In this document: positions 7,891-17,381 of the stretch, one piece after another | Layout: every line of letters begins with the position of its first letter | Numbering within the stretch: the first letter of the stretch is position 1 | Source: Pseudomonas frederiksbergensis | Lineage (GTDB): Bacteria > Pseudomonadota > Gammaproteobacteria > Pseudomonadales > Pseudomonadaceae | Reading direction: 5' to 3' | DNA length: 64,000 nucleotides | Assembly: GCF_017114915.1 (NCBI RefSeq) | Contig: NZ_JAAUOE010000010.1 | Location: 44,082-108,081, forward strand | The notes under the pieces: generated by a model | What the model saw: the letters and a program-made list of their open reading frames with translations, nothing else | The model's database searches: none | Told to the model about the DNA's origin: nothing | Position numbers and translations under genes: made by a program

Positions 7891-9978
7891 TCAGAACGTC
7901 ACACTGGCGCTGAGGCGTGCCGTGCGCGGCTCGCCGACATTGACCGCCAGTTGGCTGCCGGTGGAGGACGGGTAGTACTGTTTGTCGAACAGATTGTCGA
8001 CGTTGAATTGCAGCGAAGTCTTGTACCCGAACATCGGCGACTCCCAGCGCACGAAGGCATCGGCGACGGTGTAACTGCTCAGCCAGAAATCGTTGGCGTT
8101 GTTGGCGGCGCGCTCGCCGACGTAACGTGCGCCGCCACCGGTATGCCAGGCCCCGAACTCCGCAGGCACATTCAGGTGATGCGTGAGGTACAGGCTCGCG
8201 GTGTGCTTCGGCGCGTTGGCGAGGCGGTGACCTTCGTCATTCGGATCGTCGAGGATTTCCGTGTGGGTGTAAGCGTAGGTGCCGATCAGGTCCCAGCGCT
8301 CGGCCACACGTCCGGTGATGTCAAGTTCCAGGCCCTGTGAACCGACCTTGCCCGCCGCCTCCGAAAGACTCTCGCCATTGATCGTTTGGGTGGTCACGAC
8401 GTTTTTCTTGACGATGTCGAACAGCGCCAGGTTGATGTTCAGCCCCGGTAGCGGGTCGTACTTCGCGCCGACCTCGTAGCTGCGGCCCTCCTCCGGATCA
8501 AAGGTGTGGCCGGCATCGTCGACTTGGGTATTGGGCTTGAACGAACGGCTGTAGTTGCCGTAAAGCGACAGGGTATCGGTGGCTTTGTAAACTAGGCCCA
8601 GGAACGGCACGAAGGCATCGCCGTTATCGTCGCGGTTGACGGTGTAGCTGCTGCCGCGGCCCTGATCGCTGTACTGATCGTAATGCTGCTGGCGACCGCC
8701 GAGGACCAGGATCCAGCGGTCATCAAGGTGCCAGTTATCCTTGAAGTACACGGAGCTGGAGGTCAGCTGGTTACTCAGGTCACTTTGGCTGGCGCTGACA
8801 AGGCTCGGCTCGGCCAGACGACCATAAACCGGCGATGTGATGTTGAAGCCCGATTGCGCGGTATTGCGATAGGTTTTGCCGCGAAATTGGTCCGACGCTT
8901 CGGTGTCCGCGCCGATCAGCAGGTCATGGCGCTGGCCGAACAGTTCCTGCTGACCGATGAAGTCCCAGCTGGCGTAGCGGGTTTCATCGTCGTAGTGAGC
9001 GCCGTTGGCAGCACGGCGCAGATTGTTGCCGGTCAACGAACTCGGCTGGGCAATCGAGAGGCTGTAGCGGTCGTTGTTCCAGCCATAGGTGACGCGGGTT
9101 TTCCAATCGTCATTGAGCTGATATTCGAAACGCGCGGTGGCCACTTCACGGATACCAATGCTTTTGGCCCATTTTTCGTCAAGGCGCTTGTCGTAGTCGA
9201 TGTCTGCCGGATGACCGTTGGTGAACACGGTGCCACGGTCAAAGGGCTTGGAATAATCGTTGTATTCGTAGCTCAGGGTCAGGCTGGCGCGATCGCCGGT
9301 CCAGGTCAGCGAAGGTGCGACCAGAGTGCTCTCATTCACGCCGTAGTTGCGCCAGTAATCCTCATGCTTACGTTCGGCAATCAGGCGATAGGCCAGGCCT
9401 GTATCTCCCAGCGGCCCGGTGGTGTCCACGGCCATGGTGCCGCCGCCTTCGCTGTAGGCCGAGCCGCTCAGGGTCGTGCTCTGGGTGTATTCAGGCTTCT
9501 TGCTGATCACGTTGACCAACCCGCCGGGCTCCAGCGCGCCGTACAGCAGAGACGCAGGCCCTTTGAGCACTTCGACACGATCTGTCGTGGCGCTGAAATT
9601 TTGCCCCAGATTGGAACGCACGCCATCGCGCAGGATCGAGCCGTCATCGTTGGTGCCGAAACCGCGCTTGACCAGCGAGTCCCGAGAATTGCCCAGCGTA
9701 TTGCCCTGGCTGACACCGCTGACGAACTTCATGGCGTCGTCCAGCGAGCGCACCTGATAGTCGGCCAGGGTCTGCCGGGTGACCACATTGATCGACTGCG
9801 CCTCTTCCTTGATCGGCACATTGCTTTTGCTCGCCGTGCTGGCCTGGGAAGTGGTGTAGCTCGTGTCTTGGCTGACGCGGCTCGCCTGAACATCAGTGGT
9901 CGGCAGTTCGATGGTTTCCTGTGCCCATAAAGGACTGGCAAACATGACGCAGGAGAGTGTCGGCAACGCGTGTTTCAT
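7891..9978 (-). CDS. TonB-dependent siderophore receptor
   Basis: Second FhuA-like outer-membrane receptor, 695 residues from ATG 9978, which begins a good signal peptide (MKHALPTLSCVMFASPLWAQ) and has AAGGT upstream; a TTG 39 bases further up is also open. The plug domain shows IKEEAQSINVVTRQTLADYQ, VKRGFG and LKGPASLLYGALEPGGLVNV, and the barrel ends LSASVTF. No STN domain is present. A Fur box lies upstream, so iron repression is likely. It converges on the first receptor at 5.6-7.8 kb but the two are clearly different in sequence and do not look like a recent duplication. The substrate is probably a ferric siderophore that cannot be named from the sequence. Confidence 0.9.
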   Translation of the reverse strand: MKHALPTLSCVMFASPLWAQETIELPTTDVQASRVSQDTSYTTSQASTASKSNVPIKEEAQSINVVTRQTLADYQVRSLDDAMKFVSGVSQGNTLGNSRDSLVKRGFGTNDDGSILRDGVRSNLGQNFSATTDRVEVLKGPASLLYGALEPGGLVNVISKKPEYTQSTTLSGSAYSEGGGTMAVDTTGPLGDTGLAYRLIAERKHEDYWRNYGVNESTLVAPSLTWTGDRASLTLSYEYNDYSKPFDRGTVFTNGHPADIDYDKRLDEKWAKSIGIREVATARFEYQLNDDWKTRVTYGWNNDRYSLSIAQPSSLTGNNLRRAANGAHYDDETRYASWDFIGQQELFGQRHDLLIGADTEASDQFRGKTYRNTAQSGFNITSPVYGRLAEPSLVSASQSDLSNQLTSSSVYFKDNWHLDDRWILVLGGRQQHYDQYSDQGRGSSYTVNRDDNGDAFVPFLGLVYKATDTLSLYGNYSRSFKPNTQVDDAGHTFDPEEGRSYEVGAKYDPLPGLNINLALFDIVKKNVVTTQTINGESLSEAAGKVGSQGLELDITGRVAERWDLIGTYAYTHTEILDDPNDEGHRLANAPKHTASLYLTHHLNVPAEFGAWHTGGGARYVGERAANNANDFWLSSYTVADAFVRWESPMFGYKTSLQFNVDNLFDKQYYPSSTGSQLAVNVGEPRTARLSASVTF

Positions 9979-10299
9979 GAAGACCTTGCGGCGGGCAAAG
10001 GGGTGGGGATGGCTCAAGACGTCGCACTCAATGAGTTAGTAGTAATGATTCTCATTGTATGATGCAAGATATTTCCAGTAAATCCCCCCTTACATTATTA
10101 ACTAACGAGTTATTGATCCGCCGCATAGATGATGGTCTGTGTGCTGTCTGCCCTTCATCGGTCCGGGTGGATGTGTCCCGCCGCAAAGTCTGGGTAGAAT
10201 ACGGTCTCGATACCGGACCCTATACAACAACAGACTCATCCTCCCTGTGATCAACACCCCTGTGGCTCTCCTCTACTTTCAATGCCTGAATGATCAACC
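9979..10299. other. Divergent intergenic region, no gene
   Basis: This 321-base gap holds the promoter and Fur box of the leftward receptor gene (10041-10059) and the leader of the rightward binding-protein gene. A 63-codon open frame at 10059-10250 has no recognisable features and is not called. Confidence 0.5.
10041..10059. promoter_or_regulatory. Fur box upstream of TonB receptor
   Basis: The 19 bases match the palindromic Fur consensus (GATAATGATAATCATTATC) at 13 positions, including the central TAATGAT and TCATT cores. It lies 63 bases upstream of the receptor start at 9978, so it should mediate iron repression of that gene. Confidence 0.6.
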
Positions 10300-11064
10300 A
10301 TGAGCGGCAGCTCACGGGTCTCAACTGCCTGGACAACGGCACTTTGCTGGTTTTGTCTGTCGGTTTCGCTGCTGATGGCCTGTCACGCGAGCGGCGCCCC
10401 CTTGCCGCTCGAACTGTATATTCCGGACGCTCCACCCCTGACGTTCGTCGACGGCTCCAAAGGCCACGGCATGGTCGGTGAAGCCGTGCTGACCGCCATT
10501 GCCAACGCCGGCTATGTCGCGCATGTCCATGTGCTTCCCTGGGCCAGATCGCAGAAACACGTCAGCGAGAATCAGGACATCCTGATCGCCCCTTTGTCAC
10601 GCACGCCGGAACGTGAGGATCGCTTCACCTGGATCGCGCCGATCATGCCCATGGAGCGCGCTTTTTTCAGCCTTGACCGGCCGGTGAACAGCTTCGAGCA
10701 AGCGAAGCAAACCTACCGGGTGATCGGCGTCGGCCTGGGCAGTGCGCAGGAGGAAATCCTCCGTGTACAAGGCTTCAGCGACAATCAGATCTACCCGCTG
10801 ACCATCGGCGACAACCCTGCGCAGATGCTCTTGAAAGGTCGCATCGATGCCTGGTTCAACGGTGTCCCGGAGAGCCAATACATCTGGTCGAAGGTTTCTG
10901 AACACGCACTGCTCATGAGCCCCGTCATGAGCAGAGTGGAACTCTATCTGGCCTGCTCCAGGCGTTGCTCCGCCCAACTGGTGCAAAACTTGCGCGCGGC
11001 GGTTGAAACGCTTCGCGATGATGGCACCCTGGCGCGCATACAAAAGAGCTATTTGTCGCCATAA
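10300..11064 (+). CDS. Periplasmic substrate-binding protein, family 3-like
   Basis: The 254-residue protein has a hydrophobic N-terminal segment ending in a possible lipobox or signal peptidase site ([14 protein letters not shown]). It then follows the SBP_bac_3 pattern: [59 protein letters not shown] and a later [13 protein letters not shown]. Such small proteins resemble the HisJ/ArtI class but many pseudomonad copies lie far from any permease, as here. It may bind a small solute as a scavenging or sensing protein. The next gene is a chemoreceptor without its own ligand-binding domain, which makes a sensing partnership conceivable, but they are 437 bases apart and no link is shown. Confidence 0.75.
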   Translation: MSGSSRVSTAWTTALCWFCLSVSLLMACHASGAPLPLELYIPDAPPLTFVDGSKGHGMVGEAVLTAIANAGYVAHVHVLPWARSQKHVSENQDILIAPLSRTPEREDRFTWIAPIMPMERAFFSLDRPVNSFEQAKQTYRVIGVGLGSAQEEILRVQGFSDNQIYPLTIGDNPAQMLLKGRIDAWFNGVPESQYIWSKVSEHALLMSPVMSRVELYLACSRRCSAQLVQNLRAAVETLRDDGTLARIQKSYLSP

Positions 11065-11500
11065 CGATACGGGTCAAGGGACCTGCCGCAGCCCCGCGCT
11101 GTTGATGGAACCGACAGCGCCAGCTGTCTGGGTCAAGCACGATCATATCGATCAGTCACGAGCCCCTGTCGCGGCCATATCGCAGTCAGCAGGGCCGTGC
11201 CTGCGAACCAGTACAGAGCACGGCGGCTCAGCCATTCCCGCGACTGGTGCGTTTATCTCCTTTCTGCCTTCGCAGCCCAATAGCCATCGAATGGATTCCC
11301 CTTTCACCGTGGGCGCGACAGGCCGCCCCGTTGTCGAGCACAAAGGCTGGCAAACAACTTGCTTGGCTCTGCTCAAGCTTGAGCCATCAACGACGACGGC
11401 TTGGCAAACATCACGGACAACGGCGTCCGCTCCCCTGCACATTGCGGCAGGAGGGCGTGCGCCGTTTTTGCTTTCATCCCGGCATCAGAAGGAAATCCTC
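11065..11500 (+). other. Long leader region of the chemoreceptor gene
   Basis: No gene is called in these 436 bases. The chemoreceptor frame stays open upstream to 11003, but that extension reads as non-conserved, low-quality peptide and has no ribosome-binding site. The region contains the sigma-54-like promoter at 11348-11362 and the chemoreceptor ribosome-binding site AAGGA at about 11490. Confidence 0.5.
11348..11362 (+). promoter_or_regulatory. Sigma-54-like promoter for the chemoreceptor operon
   Basis: TGGCAAACAACTTGC matches the sigma-54 consensus TGGCACG-N4-TTGC at 9 of 11 fixed positions, with the required ten bases between GG and GC. It points toward the chemoreceptor start at 11501, giving a leader of about 125 bases. 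No enhancer-binding activator gene is adjacent. Confidence 0.5.
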
Positions 11501-12694
11501 ATGTCTGCTCAAGGAATGTCCCACCCGGGCCATGCCATCGCCAATCTGCACAGCGATGCCGGCAAGTCGCACCCGGTCGGCACACCATTCGCCAAGGCCT
11601 TGTTCGAACCCGGCGTGGCCCTGCTCGAACGCAGCAGGATCGGCTTCTGGGCACCGCTCGCATTGGCCCTTGGCGCCTGCGGTCTCGCACTGGTCGAACA
11701 GCCCGCCAGCGCACTGGCGCTGATACCTGGCGTCCTCTATCTGGGAGGTGCCTGGCAGCTTCGCGAGCGTCATCAACGCCATCTACAGACATTCTGGGAC
11801 ACTGAACTGGCACAACTGCTGCGCACCTCCCGGGAGGCCGACCCGGCGACGCTACTGGTGGCCGTCAGCCTGCAACTGCGCAACAACGAACGCTTGCGCA
11901 GCGAAGTACAGTTCGCCAGCCGTGCCCTGGAGCAGATGGCCCAACAGGCCAGCGATCAAGGTGAGGAACAGAGCCAACGCATCGCCATGATCGCCGCCGC
12001 CAGCGAGCAGATCGATCAGACCCTGCACAGCATCGATGCCTTGGCCCAGGGCGCGTTGGCAGCCTTCGCCAACGCTCATACCCAGAGCGAAACCGGTTGT
12101 CTGCAGGCACGTTCGGTGGGCGACAGCATGCGCGCCATTCAGCACAGCCTGGGCAATACCGCACACGCCGTCGAAGCGTTGCTGCAGCGCACGACCGCCG
12201 TGGCAAGCACCGTCAACAGCATTCAGGCACTGGCCAAACAGACCCAGTTGCTGGCGCTCAATGCCTCCATCGAGGCCGCCCGCGCCGGCGAACACGGTCG
12301 CGGTTTCGCCGTGGTCGCCGATGAGGTCCGCAGTCTGGCCCAGGCCACCGACCGGGCGACCCATGAAATCACCACCGCCGCGACGGCGATCGCCATGGCC
12401 GTGCGCCAGGTGGATGGCGAGGTCAAGGAGCACCGCGACCTGCTGGCCGCCGGTAGCCAGCAGAGCGAGCAGCTCGCCGCCAACCTCGACGACCTGGCGC
12501 AACATAGCCAGATCAATCTGCAACAGCTCGGTGCCATGCAACAGGCGCTCAGCGAGCATCAGCAAGCCAATCATGACCTCAGTGAACAGTTGCAACAGGT
12601 CAATGGCGCGGTGCAGGAACAGAGCACGCAGACCCATGCGTTGCACGACCTGACCCGATATCTCAACCAGCTCACCGTCGGAAGCCGCCCATGA
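11501..12694 (+). CDS. Methyl-accepting chemotaxis protein lacking a periplasmic sensor
   Basis: This 397-residue chemoreceptor has a short N-terminus, two closely spaced hydrophobic segments around residues 47-85 ([18 protein letters not shown] and [11 protein letters not shown]), a short linker, and a cytoplasmic signalling domain with the highly conserved hairpin tip [19 protein letters not shown] followed by [12 protein letters not shown] (about residues 247-278). No periplasmic ligand-binding domain fits between the membrane segments, and no PAS or HAMP domain is evident. It should signal through CheW and CheA, sensing either inside the cell or through a partner. Its stop overlaps the start of the next gene by four bases, so that unknown protein is the best candidate partner. 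Start ATG 11501 has AAGGA upstream. Confidence 0.88.
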   Translation: MSAQGMSHPGHAIANLHSDAGKSHPVGTPFAKALFEPGVALLERSRIGFWAPLALALGACGLALVEQPASALALIPGVLYLGGAWQLRERHQRHLQTFWDTELAQLLRTSREADPATLLVAVSLQLRNNERLRSEVQFASRALEQMAQQASDQGEEQSQRIAMIAAASEQIDQTLHSIDALAQGALAAFANAHTQSETGCLQARSVGDSMRAIQHSLGNTAHAVEALLQRTTAVASTVNSIQALAKQTQLLALNASIEAARAGEHGRGFAVVADEVRSLAQATDRATHEITTAATAIAMAVRQVDGEVKEHRDLLAAGSQQSEQLAANLDDLAQHSQINLQQLGAMQQALSEHQQANHDLSEQLQQVNGAVQEQSTQTHALHDLTRYLNQLTVGSRP

Positions 12695-13338
12695 ATCCAG
12701 CACTCGCCGCAACACTCGAAGGTGGGCCATCCCGCCGAGTCCGCCTGCCACAGAGCGACACGGGACTAAGGCAGGCGCTGTTGCTGGGTATCGACCTGCT
12801 GCAAGGTCTGCAACAGCATCGCGGTCTTGGCGGGCAGATCACCCGCGAGGCGCAACAACGTTGCCAGGCACTGGGTCAATCGCTCGACCAACGCTGGAGA
12901 GGGTGGCCGTATACCGCACAGTGCCAGGCCTGGAGCGCGTTACGCCGCGACCCGGCGGATTTCGATGGCCATTGCCGCTTGCTGCAAGACCTGCTCGGTG
13001 CCATCCAGCACCTGGAACTGCAGCGCTGCGCGCTCAACCTGGCGCCCCCGAGCATCGCCGCGCGCTGCTGGGAGCTGGAAGACCTGGGACGACTGCGCGG
13101 GCTGTCGGTACGCGCCGCCGCCCATCGAAGCTGCCCATTGGAAATGCTGATTCAATTGCAGTACCTGCACGAACGCTTGCTCGAGCACGCTCCCCGTTCG
13201 CTGCACGCCGCGCTCGAACAACTGCAACGCTGCCTGATCGGTACAACGACCGTGTCCATCACCCCGGCGCAGTGTTACGCCCTCCTCACCCCATTGCTCG
13301 ACGAACGCCTGGACGCGATCCGTCGGGATCTCGATTAA
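12691..13338 (+). CDS. Hypothetical protein translationally coupled to a chemoreceptor
   Basis: I do not recognise this 215-residue protein. It overlaps the chemoreceptor stop (ATGA), so the two are made together. It is soluble, mostly helical and rich in Leu, Arg and Gln, with runs such as [37 protein letters not shown] and [14 protein letters not shown], and no signal peptide or membrane segment. It has eight Cys in a small protein, several of them next to His or Arg, so a metal or redox role is possible but not shown. Given its partner lacks a sensor domain, a sensing, adaptor or CheW-like role is an inference. Confidence 0.65.
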   Translation: MNPALAATLEGGPSRRVRLPQSDTGLRQALLLGIDLLQGLQQHRGLGGQITREAQQRCQALGQSLDQRWRGWPYTAQCQAWSALRRDPADFDGHCRLLQDLLGAIQHLELQRCALNLAPPSIAARCWELEDLGRLRGLSVRAAAHRSCPLEMLIQLQYLHERLLEHAPRSLHAALEQLQRCLIGTTTVSITPAQCYALLTPLLDERLDAIRRDLD

Positions 13339-13427
13339 GGCCGCAACAACTCGTTCCTTTACCGTAGATTCGCTACTATGTTTGTCCCGCTTTCCTTGTC
13401 TGCGAATTTCTTCACTCTGGAGCCCGA

Positions 13428-14246
13428 ATGCCTAGTCAAAAGGACATCGCCGCCGACAGCGGCGCACCGATGATTCCTGAACAGCGCCGTGAATTGATGC
13501 TGCGCCAATTACGCAAGCATCAGGTGCTGAGCGTTCATCAATTGATGGAAATGTTCGACTGTTCGCACATGACCATCCGCCGCGATATCGCGCTGCTCGA
13601 GCAGGAAGGCCGGGCTTACTCGGTCACCGGCGGCGTGCGCATCGCCAGCCAGCTCCACAGCGAGCCCAGCCATCAGTTCAAGGCGGTGGTCGAGTTGCCG
13701 CAGAAGCAGGCGATGGCCAAGATGGCCGCGCGGCTGCTGCATGCCGATATGACGGTTTATCTGGATGCGGGGACCAGCACGCTGGAGATCGTCCCGTACA
13801 TCAAGGCACTGTCGGGGATGACCGTGGTGACCAACGATTTCGGGATTGTCCAGGCGCTGATCGATGCACCCCATGTCACGGTGATTCACACCGGCGGGCA
13901 GCTGGATCACTCCAACCAATCGTGCGTGGGCGGCCTGGCGGTGGCCACCTTGCGTCAGGTCGTCACCGATATCGCCTTCATCTCCACCAGCTCCTGGGAT
14001 TTGCGTCGCGGCCTCACCACGCCTTCGGCGCTGAAGGTGGAGGTCAAGCAAGTCGCGATGCAATCGGCCTCGCAAGTGGTGCTGGTGGCCAGCAGTTCGA
14101 AGTACGGCACGTTCAGCATGTACCGGATCGCCGGGCTCGAGCAGTTCGACATCATCCTCAGCGACGACGCGCTGACCCCTGCCGCGGCCGATAGCATCCG
14201 CAAGCAGGGTGTCGAACTGCTGTTGCCTTCCGATAACAACCTGTAA
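13428..14246 (+). CDS. DeoR/GlpR family regulator of the tetronate operon
   Basis: The 272-residue repressor has an N-terminal DeoR helix-turn-helix (RRELMLRQLRKHQVLSVHQL, then MFDCSHMTIRRDIALLEQEG and the wing GRAYSVTGGVRIAS) and a C-terminal DeoR sensor domain with VYLDAGTSTLEI, VVTNDFGIVQ and the GGLA turn. DeoR sensors bind phosphorylated sugars or sugar acids. It converges with the otnI end of the four-carbon acid sugar genes, matching the position of YgbI in Enterobacteria. The expected target is the triple repeat at 16682-16711 and the ltnD upstream region; the expected effector is a phosphorylated tetronate intermediate. Confidence 0.87.
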   Translation: MPSQKDIAADSGAPMIPEQRRELMLRQLRKHQVLSVHQLMEMFDCSHMTIRRDIALLEQEGRAYSVTGGVRIASQLHSEPSHQFKAVVELPQKQAMAKMAARLLHADMTVYLDAGTSTLEIVPYIKALSGMTVVTNDFGIVQALIDAPHVTVIHTGGQLDHSNQSCVGGLAVATLRQVVTDIAFISTSSWDLRRGLTTPSALKVEVKQVAMQSASQVVLVASSSKYGTFSMYRIAGLEQFDIILSDDALTPAAADSIRKQGVELLLPSDNNL

Positions 14247-14250
14247 GGCG

Positions 14251-15033
14251 TTAGCGCGCCTTCCAGTCACGCAACCACTGCAAGCCGGCCGACGTGTTGC
14301 CACGGGGCCGGTATTCGCACCCTACCCAGCCGTCATAACCCAACTGGTCGAGCAACTCGAACAGGTAGGGGTAGTTGACTTCGCCCTGGTCCGGCTCGTG
14401 TCGATCCGGCACGCCGGCGATCTGGATATGGCCTATCCCGGCGAAGTCCCGACGCAGTTTAGTGGCCAGGTCGCCTTCGACGATCTGGCAGTGGTAGCAG
14501 TCGAACTGAACCTTCAGGTTACTGGCGCCCACTTCCTTGCAGATGGCCTGGGCCTGATCCTGGCGGTTGAGGAAAAAGCCCGGCATGTCCCGCGTATTGA
14601 TCGGCTCCAGCAGCACCGTGATGCCGACCTTGGCGGCCTGCGCGGTGGCGTAGGCCAGGTTCTCCAGGTACACGCCGTGGTGCCGCGGGCGATCGCTTTC
14701 CGACGGCAGCAACCCGGCCATCACATGGATGCGTGAGTTGCCCAATACTGCGGCGTATTCCAGTGCGCGATCGAAACCGCTGCGAAATTCACTCTCGCGG
14801 CCGGGCAACGACACCGTGCCCCGCTCGCCCGCCGCCCAATCGCCGGGCGGTGCGTTGAACAATGCCTGCACCAGGCCGTTATCGCTCAGGCGCTGTTTGA
14901 GTTCCTGAGCGCTGTAGTCGTAGGGAAACAGATATTCCACTGCTTCGAAACCATCGGCGGCCGCGGCGGCGAAGCGATCCAGAAACTCATGTTCCGGGTA
15001 GAGCATGCTGAGGTTGGCAGCAAAACGAGGCAT
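14251..15033 (-). CDS. otnI: 2-oxo-tetronate isomerase
   Basis: This 260-residue TIM-barrel enzyme belongs to the hydroxypyruvate isomerase-like family (YgbM/OtnI). Diagnostic parts are [20 protein letters not shown] at the N-terminus, [12 protein letters not shown], the metal and acid-base site [30 protein letters not shown], and the C-terminal [11 protein letters not shown]. OtnI interconverts 2-oxo- and 3-oxo-tetronate, feeding the kinase OtnK. It is the last gene of the leftward group, 21 bases after the gntP stop, with AAGGAG before its start. It converges with the DeoR gene with only four bases between. Confidence 0.92.
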   Translation of the reverse strand: MPRFAANLSMLYPEHEFLDRFAAAAADGFEAVEYLFPYDYSAQELKQRLSDNGLVQALFNAPPGDWAAGERGTVSLPGRESEFRSGFDRALEYAAVLGNSRIHVMAGLLPSESDRPRHHGVYLENLAYATAQAAKVGITVLLEPINTRDMPGFFLNRQDQAQAICKEVGASNLKVQFDCYHCQIVEGDLATKLRRDFAGIGHIQIAGVPDRHEPDQGEVNYPYLFELLDQLGYDGWVGCEYRPRGNTSAGLQWLRDWKAR

Positions 15034-15054
15034 GGTAGCTCCTTGGATAGAAGG

Positions 15055-16515
15055 TTAGACAAACGGCCAGATCAACAAGGTAATACCGAAACCCAACGTG
15101 CCGAGCAAGGTGGTCAGTACCGTCCAGGTGCGCAAGCCGTCGGCCACGTTCAGCCCGGACAGTTTGGTGAAGATCCAGTAACCGGCGTCGTTGATGTGGG
15201 ACATGGCCAACCCGCCACCGCCCATGGCCAGGCACAGCAGCGCCATGTGGTTCGCGGTGAGATCGAGGGTCGCGATCAGCGGACTGATAATGCCGGCGGT
15301 GGTCACCAGCGCCACCGTGGTCGAGCCCTGAACCGCACGCAGCAGCATGGTCAGCAGAAAGCCCAGCGCGAGTACCGGCAGACCGGTGGTGCGCAGCAAA
15401 TCGGAGACGACGGCGCCGATGCCGGTATCCACCAGCACCTTGCCGAACACACCGCCGGCGCCGGCAATCAGAATCACCATGGCCACGCCTGGCAAGGCCG
15501 AGCCGATCACGTCAGACACCTGAGTACGGCTCCAGCCCCGACGCGAACCCAGCAACCAGGCACACAGCAAGGTATCGATCAACAACGCCACCAGCGGCGC
15601 ACCGAGCACGGTCATGATGCCGCGCAAGACCGAGTCGGCCGGCAGCAACGAGGTGGACAGCGTTCCCAGCAGAATCAGAATGATCGGCAGTGCAATCAGG
15701 CTGACGATCATGCCAAAACCCGGCGCGGGCGCCGGCGGCAACTTGGAAACGATAGCGCTGGTGGCTTCTTCCAGACCCATGTGCGACGCGGCCACAGCGG
15801 CTCGTTCAGCGCTCTTGCCATTGCCATTGGCCCAGGCGGCCAGATCCTCGTTGGTGACATGCGGGCCATAGACTTCGGCACGGATATCGTCGGTCATCGG
15901 GTACACACGACGGGTCATGCGCCCGGCCACGCGGTAGCCGACATAGCAGAGGAACGCCGTGATCGGCAGACCGAACATCAGCACGCGGCCAAGGTCGGCG
16001 CCCAACTGACTGGCAGCAGCCACCGCACCTGGGTGTGGCGGCAGGAAGGCGTGTACGGTCAGCAACGCCGCGCACATCGGCAGCGCGAACACCAACAGCG
16101 GCTTGCGCGCACTGCGAGCGACGCCATAGGCCAGCGGCATCAGGATGATCACGCCGACCTCGAAGAACACCGGCACCCCGACCATGAACCCGGCAATCGT
16201 CAGCGCCAGTGGCGTGCGTTTATTACCGAAACGGGTGATCAGCGTCTTGGCCAGCGCCTCGGCACCGCCAGAGAGTTCAATGATCCGCCCGATCATCGCG
16301 CCCAGGGCAATGATGATCGCGATATGGCCCAGGGTCTTGCCCATGCCGCCTTCGATGGTGGCGACCAGATCGGCCGGTTTCACCCCGGCCACCAGCGCCA
16401 CCAGAATGCTCACCAGCATCAAGGCCACGAACGGCTGGAACTTGTACTTGAGCACCAGAAACAACAACAGAGCGATCCCTAGCCCCGCGGTAACCATCAG
16501 GATTAACGGGCTCAT
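15055..16515 (-). CDS. GntP family permease (tetronate/gluconate-type)
   Basis: The 486-residue GntP/YgbN-type proton symporter starts MSPLILMVTAGLGIALLLFL and has about 12-14 hydrophobic segments. Conserved parts include LGAMIGRIIELSGGAEALA, PVFFEVGVIILMPLAYG, LPPHPGAVAAA and the C-terminal GGLAMSHINDAGYWIFTKLSG. Family members import gluconate or related sugar acids; from its neighbours the substrate here is probably a C4 acid sugar such as D-threonate, L-threonate or D-erythronate. ATG 16515 has GGAGGG upstream. A 215-base gap with repeated operator-like motifs separates it from otnC, so gntP-otnI may have their own promoter. Confidence 0.9.
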   Translation of the reverse strand: MSPLILMVTAGLGIALLLFLVLKYKFQPFVALMLVSILVALVAGVKPADLVATIEGGMGKTLGHIAIIIALGAMIGRIIELSGGAEALAKTLITRFGNKRTPLALTIAGFMVGVPVFFEVGVIILMPLAYGVARSARKPLLVFALPMCAALLTVHAFLPPHPGAVAAASQLGADLGRVLMFGLPITAFLCYVGYRVAGRMTRRVYPMTDDIRAEVYGPHVTNEDLAAWANGNGKSAERAAVAASHMGLEEATSAIVSKLPPAPAPGFGMIVSLIALPIILILLGTLSTSLLPADSVLRGIMTVLGAPLVALLIDTLLCAWLLGSRRGWSRTQVSDVIGSALPGVAMVILIAGAGGVFGKVLVDTGIGAVVSDLLRTTGLPVLALGFLLTMLLRAVQGSTTVALVTTAGIISPLIATLDLTANHMALLCLAMGGGGLAMSHINDAGYWIFTKLSGLNVADGLRTWTVLTTLLGTLGFGITLLIWPFV

Positions 16516-16681
16516 TTCACGAGCCCTCCACGCCGGGTGAACACAAGGGTTGTGCAACCGGATCCGAAACTGCCGCAGTGAAGATGAGTCATGCCTGGAT
16601 GTCCTCTTGTTATTGTATTTTTCAGGCAAGCCGGGGTCGTGGGAAGTCGCTGCGCGTCTCCCGAACAGGGCCTGCTTTATC

Positions 16682-16711
16682 GGTCTTTCGTGTTCTTTCG
16701 TTTTCTAGCGT
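16682..16711. promoter_or_regulatory. Triple 10-bp direct repeat, candidate DeoR operator
   Basis: Three copies in tandem: GGTCTTTCGT (16682-16691), GTTCTTTCGT (16692-16701) and TTTCTAGCGT (16702-16711). A period of 10 bases, about one helical turn, and an AACGAAAG-type core on the other strand are typical of GlpR/DeoR-family operators. It lies in the gap between otnC and gntP on the side that would control gntP-otnI. Confidence 0.5.
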
Positions 16712-16730
16712 TTTAAAAGAAGCCAGCGCA

Positions 16731-17381
16731 CTACCAGTGCACGCCGAAGGCCGCTCGCAGCTCGTCCAGTGCTGCCTGATCGAGCGGCTCGGGCTTGGGA
16801 TTGCTCATCAGCCACAGTCGCGCGGTTTCCTCGAGTTCTTCCAGGGCATAGCTGGCCCGGGATACCGAACCTTCCCAGACCACCGGCCCCAGCCGTTCGA
16901 GCATCACGCCGCGAACGCTGTTGGCCAGTTGCGCCACCTGTTCGGCCACCTTCGGCGAGCCGGGACGCTGGTAGCCGATCAACGGGATATGCCCGACTTT
17001 CATCACCTGATACGGCGTCAGTGGCGGCAGGATGTCGTCCGGCTGCCAGACACCCGCCAGGGTCAACGCCACCAGATGAGTGGAATGGGTATGCACCACG
17101 CCACCGACACTCGGGTTGCGGTCGTAGACCTGGCGATGCAGCGCCAATGTTTTTGACGGCTTGTCACCGGACACCCATTCGCCGGCCAGATTGACCTTGG
17201 CGATGGTCGCCGGATCGAGGCGACCGAGGCATACGTCGGTCGGCGTGATCAACCAGCCGTCATCCAGCCGTGCACTGATATTGCCGGCGCTGCCGACGGT
17301 GTAACCGCGCTCATAAAGGCTGCGGCCAACGTCGCAGATTTCTTCGCGCAGGGCGTTTTCATTACTCACTGCGCAGCTCAT
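16731..17381 (-). CDS. otnC: 3-oxo-tetronate 4-phosphate decarboxylase (class II aldolase family)
   Basis: The 216-residue cytoplasmic metalloenzyme is of the AraD/FucA class II aldolase family, subgroup YgbL/OtnC. Features are YTVGSAGNISARLDDG (phosphate and substrate loop), LITPTDVCLGRLDP, VVHTHSTHLVAL with the metal-binding His pair, and VMKVGHIPLIGYQRPGS. OtnC decarboxylates 3-oxo-tetronate 4-phosphate to dihydroxyacetone phosphate. Its start overlaps the otnK stop by four bases (ATGA), so kinase and decarboxylase are translated together. Confidence 0.92.
   Translation of the reverse strand: MSCAVSNENALREEICDVGRSLYERGYTVGSAGNISARLDDGWLITPTDVCLGRLDPATIAKVNLAGEWVSGDKPSKTLALHRQVYDRNPSVGGVVHTHSTHLVALTLAGVWQPDDILPPLTPYQVMKVGHIPLIGYQRPGSPKVAEQVAQLANSVRGVMLERLGPVVWEGSVSRASYALEELEETARLWLMSNPKPEPLDQAALDELRAAFGVHW

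Noticed and set aside
10059..10250. 63-codon open frame after the Fur box
   Set aside because: No ribosome-binding site and no recognisable composition; it lies in a promoter region.
11003..11500. N-terminal extension of the chemoreceptor frame
   Set aside because: The peptide is not membrane- or sensor-like, the start lies inside the previous gene, and ATG 11501 has a good ribosome-binding site.
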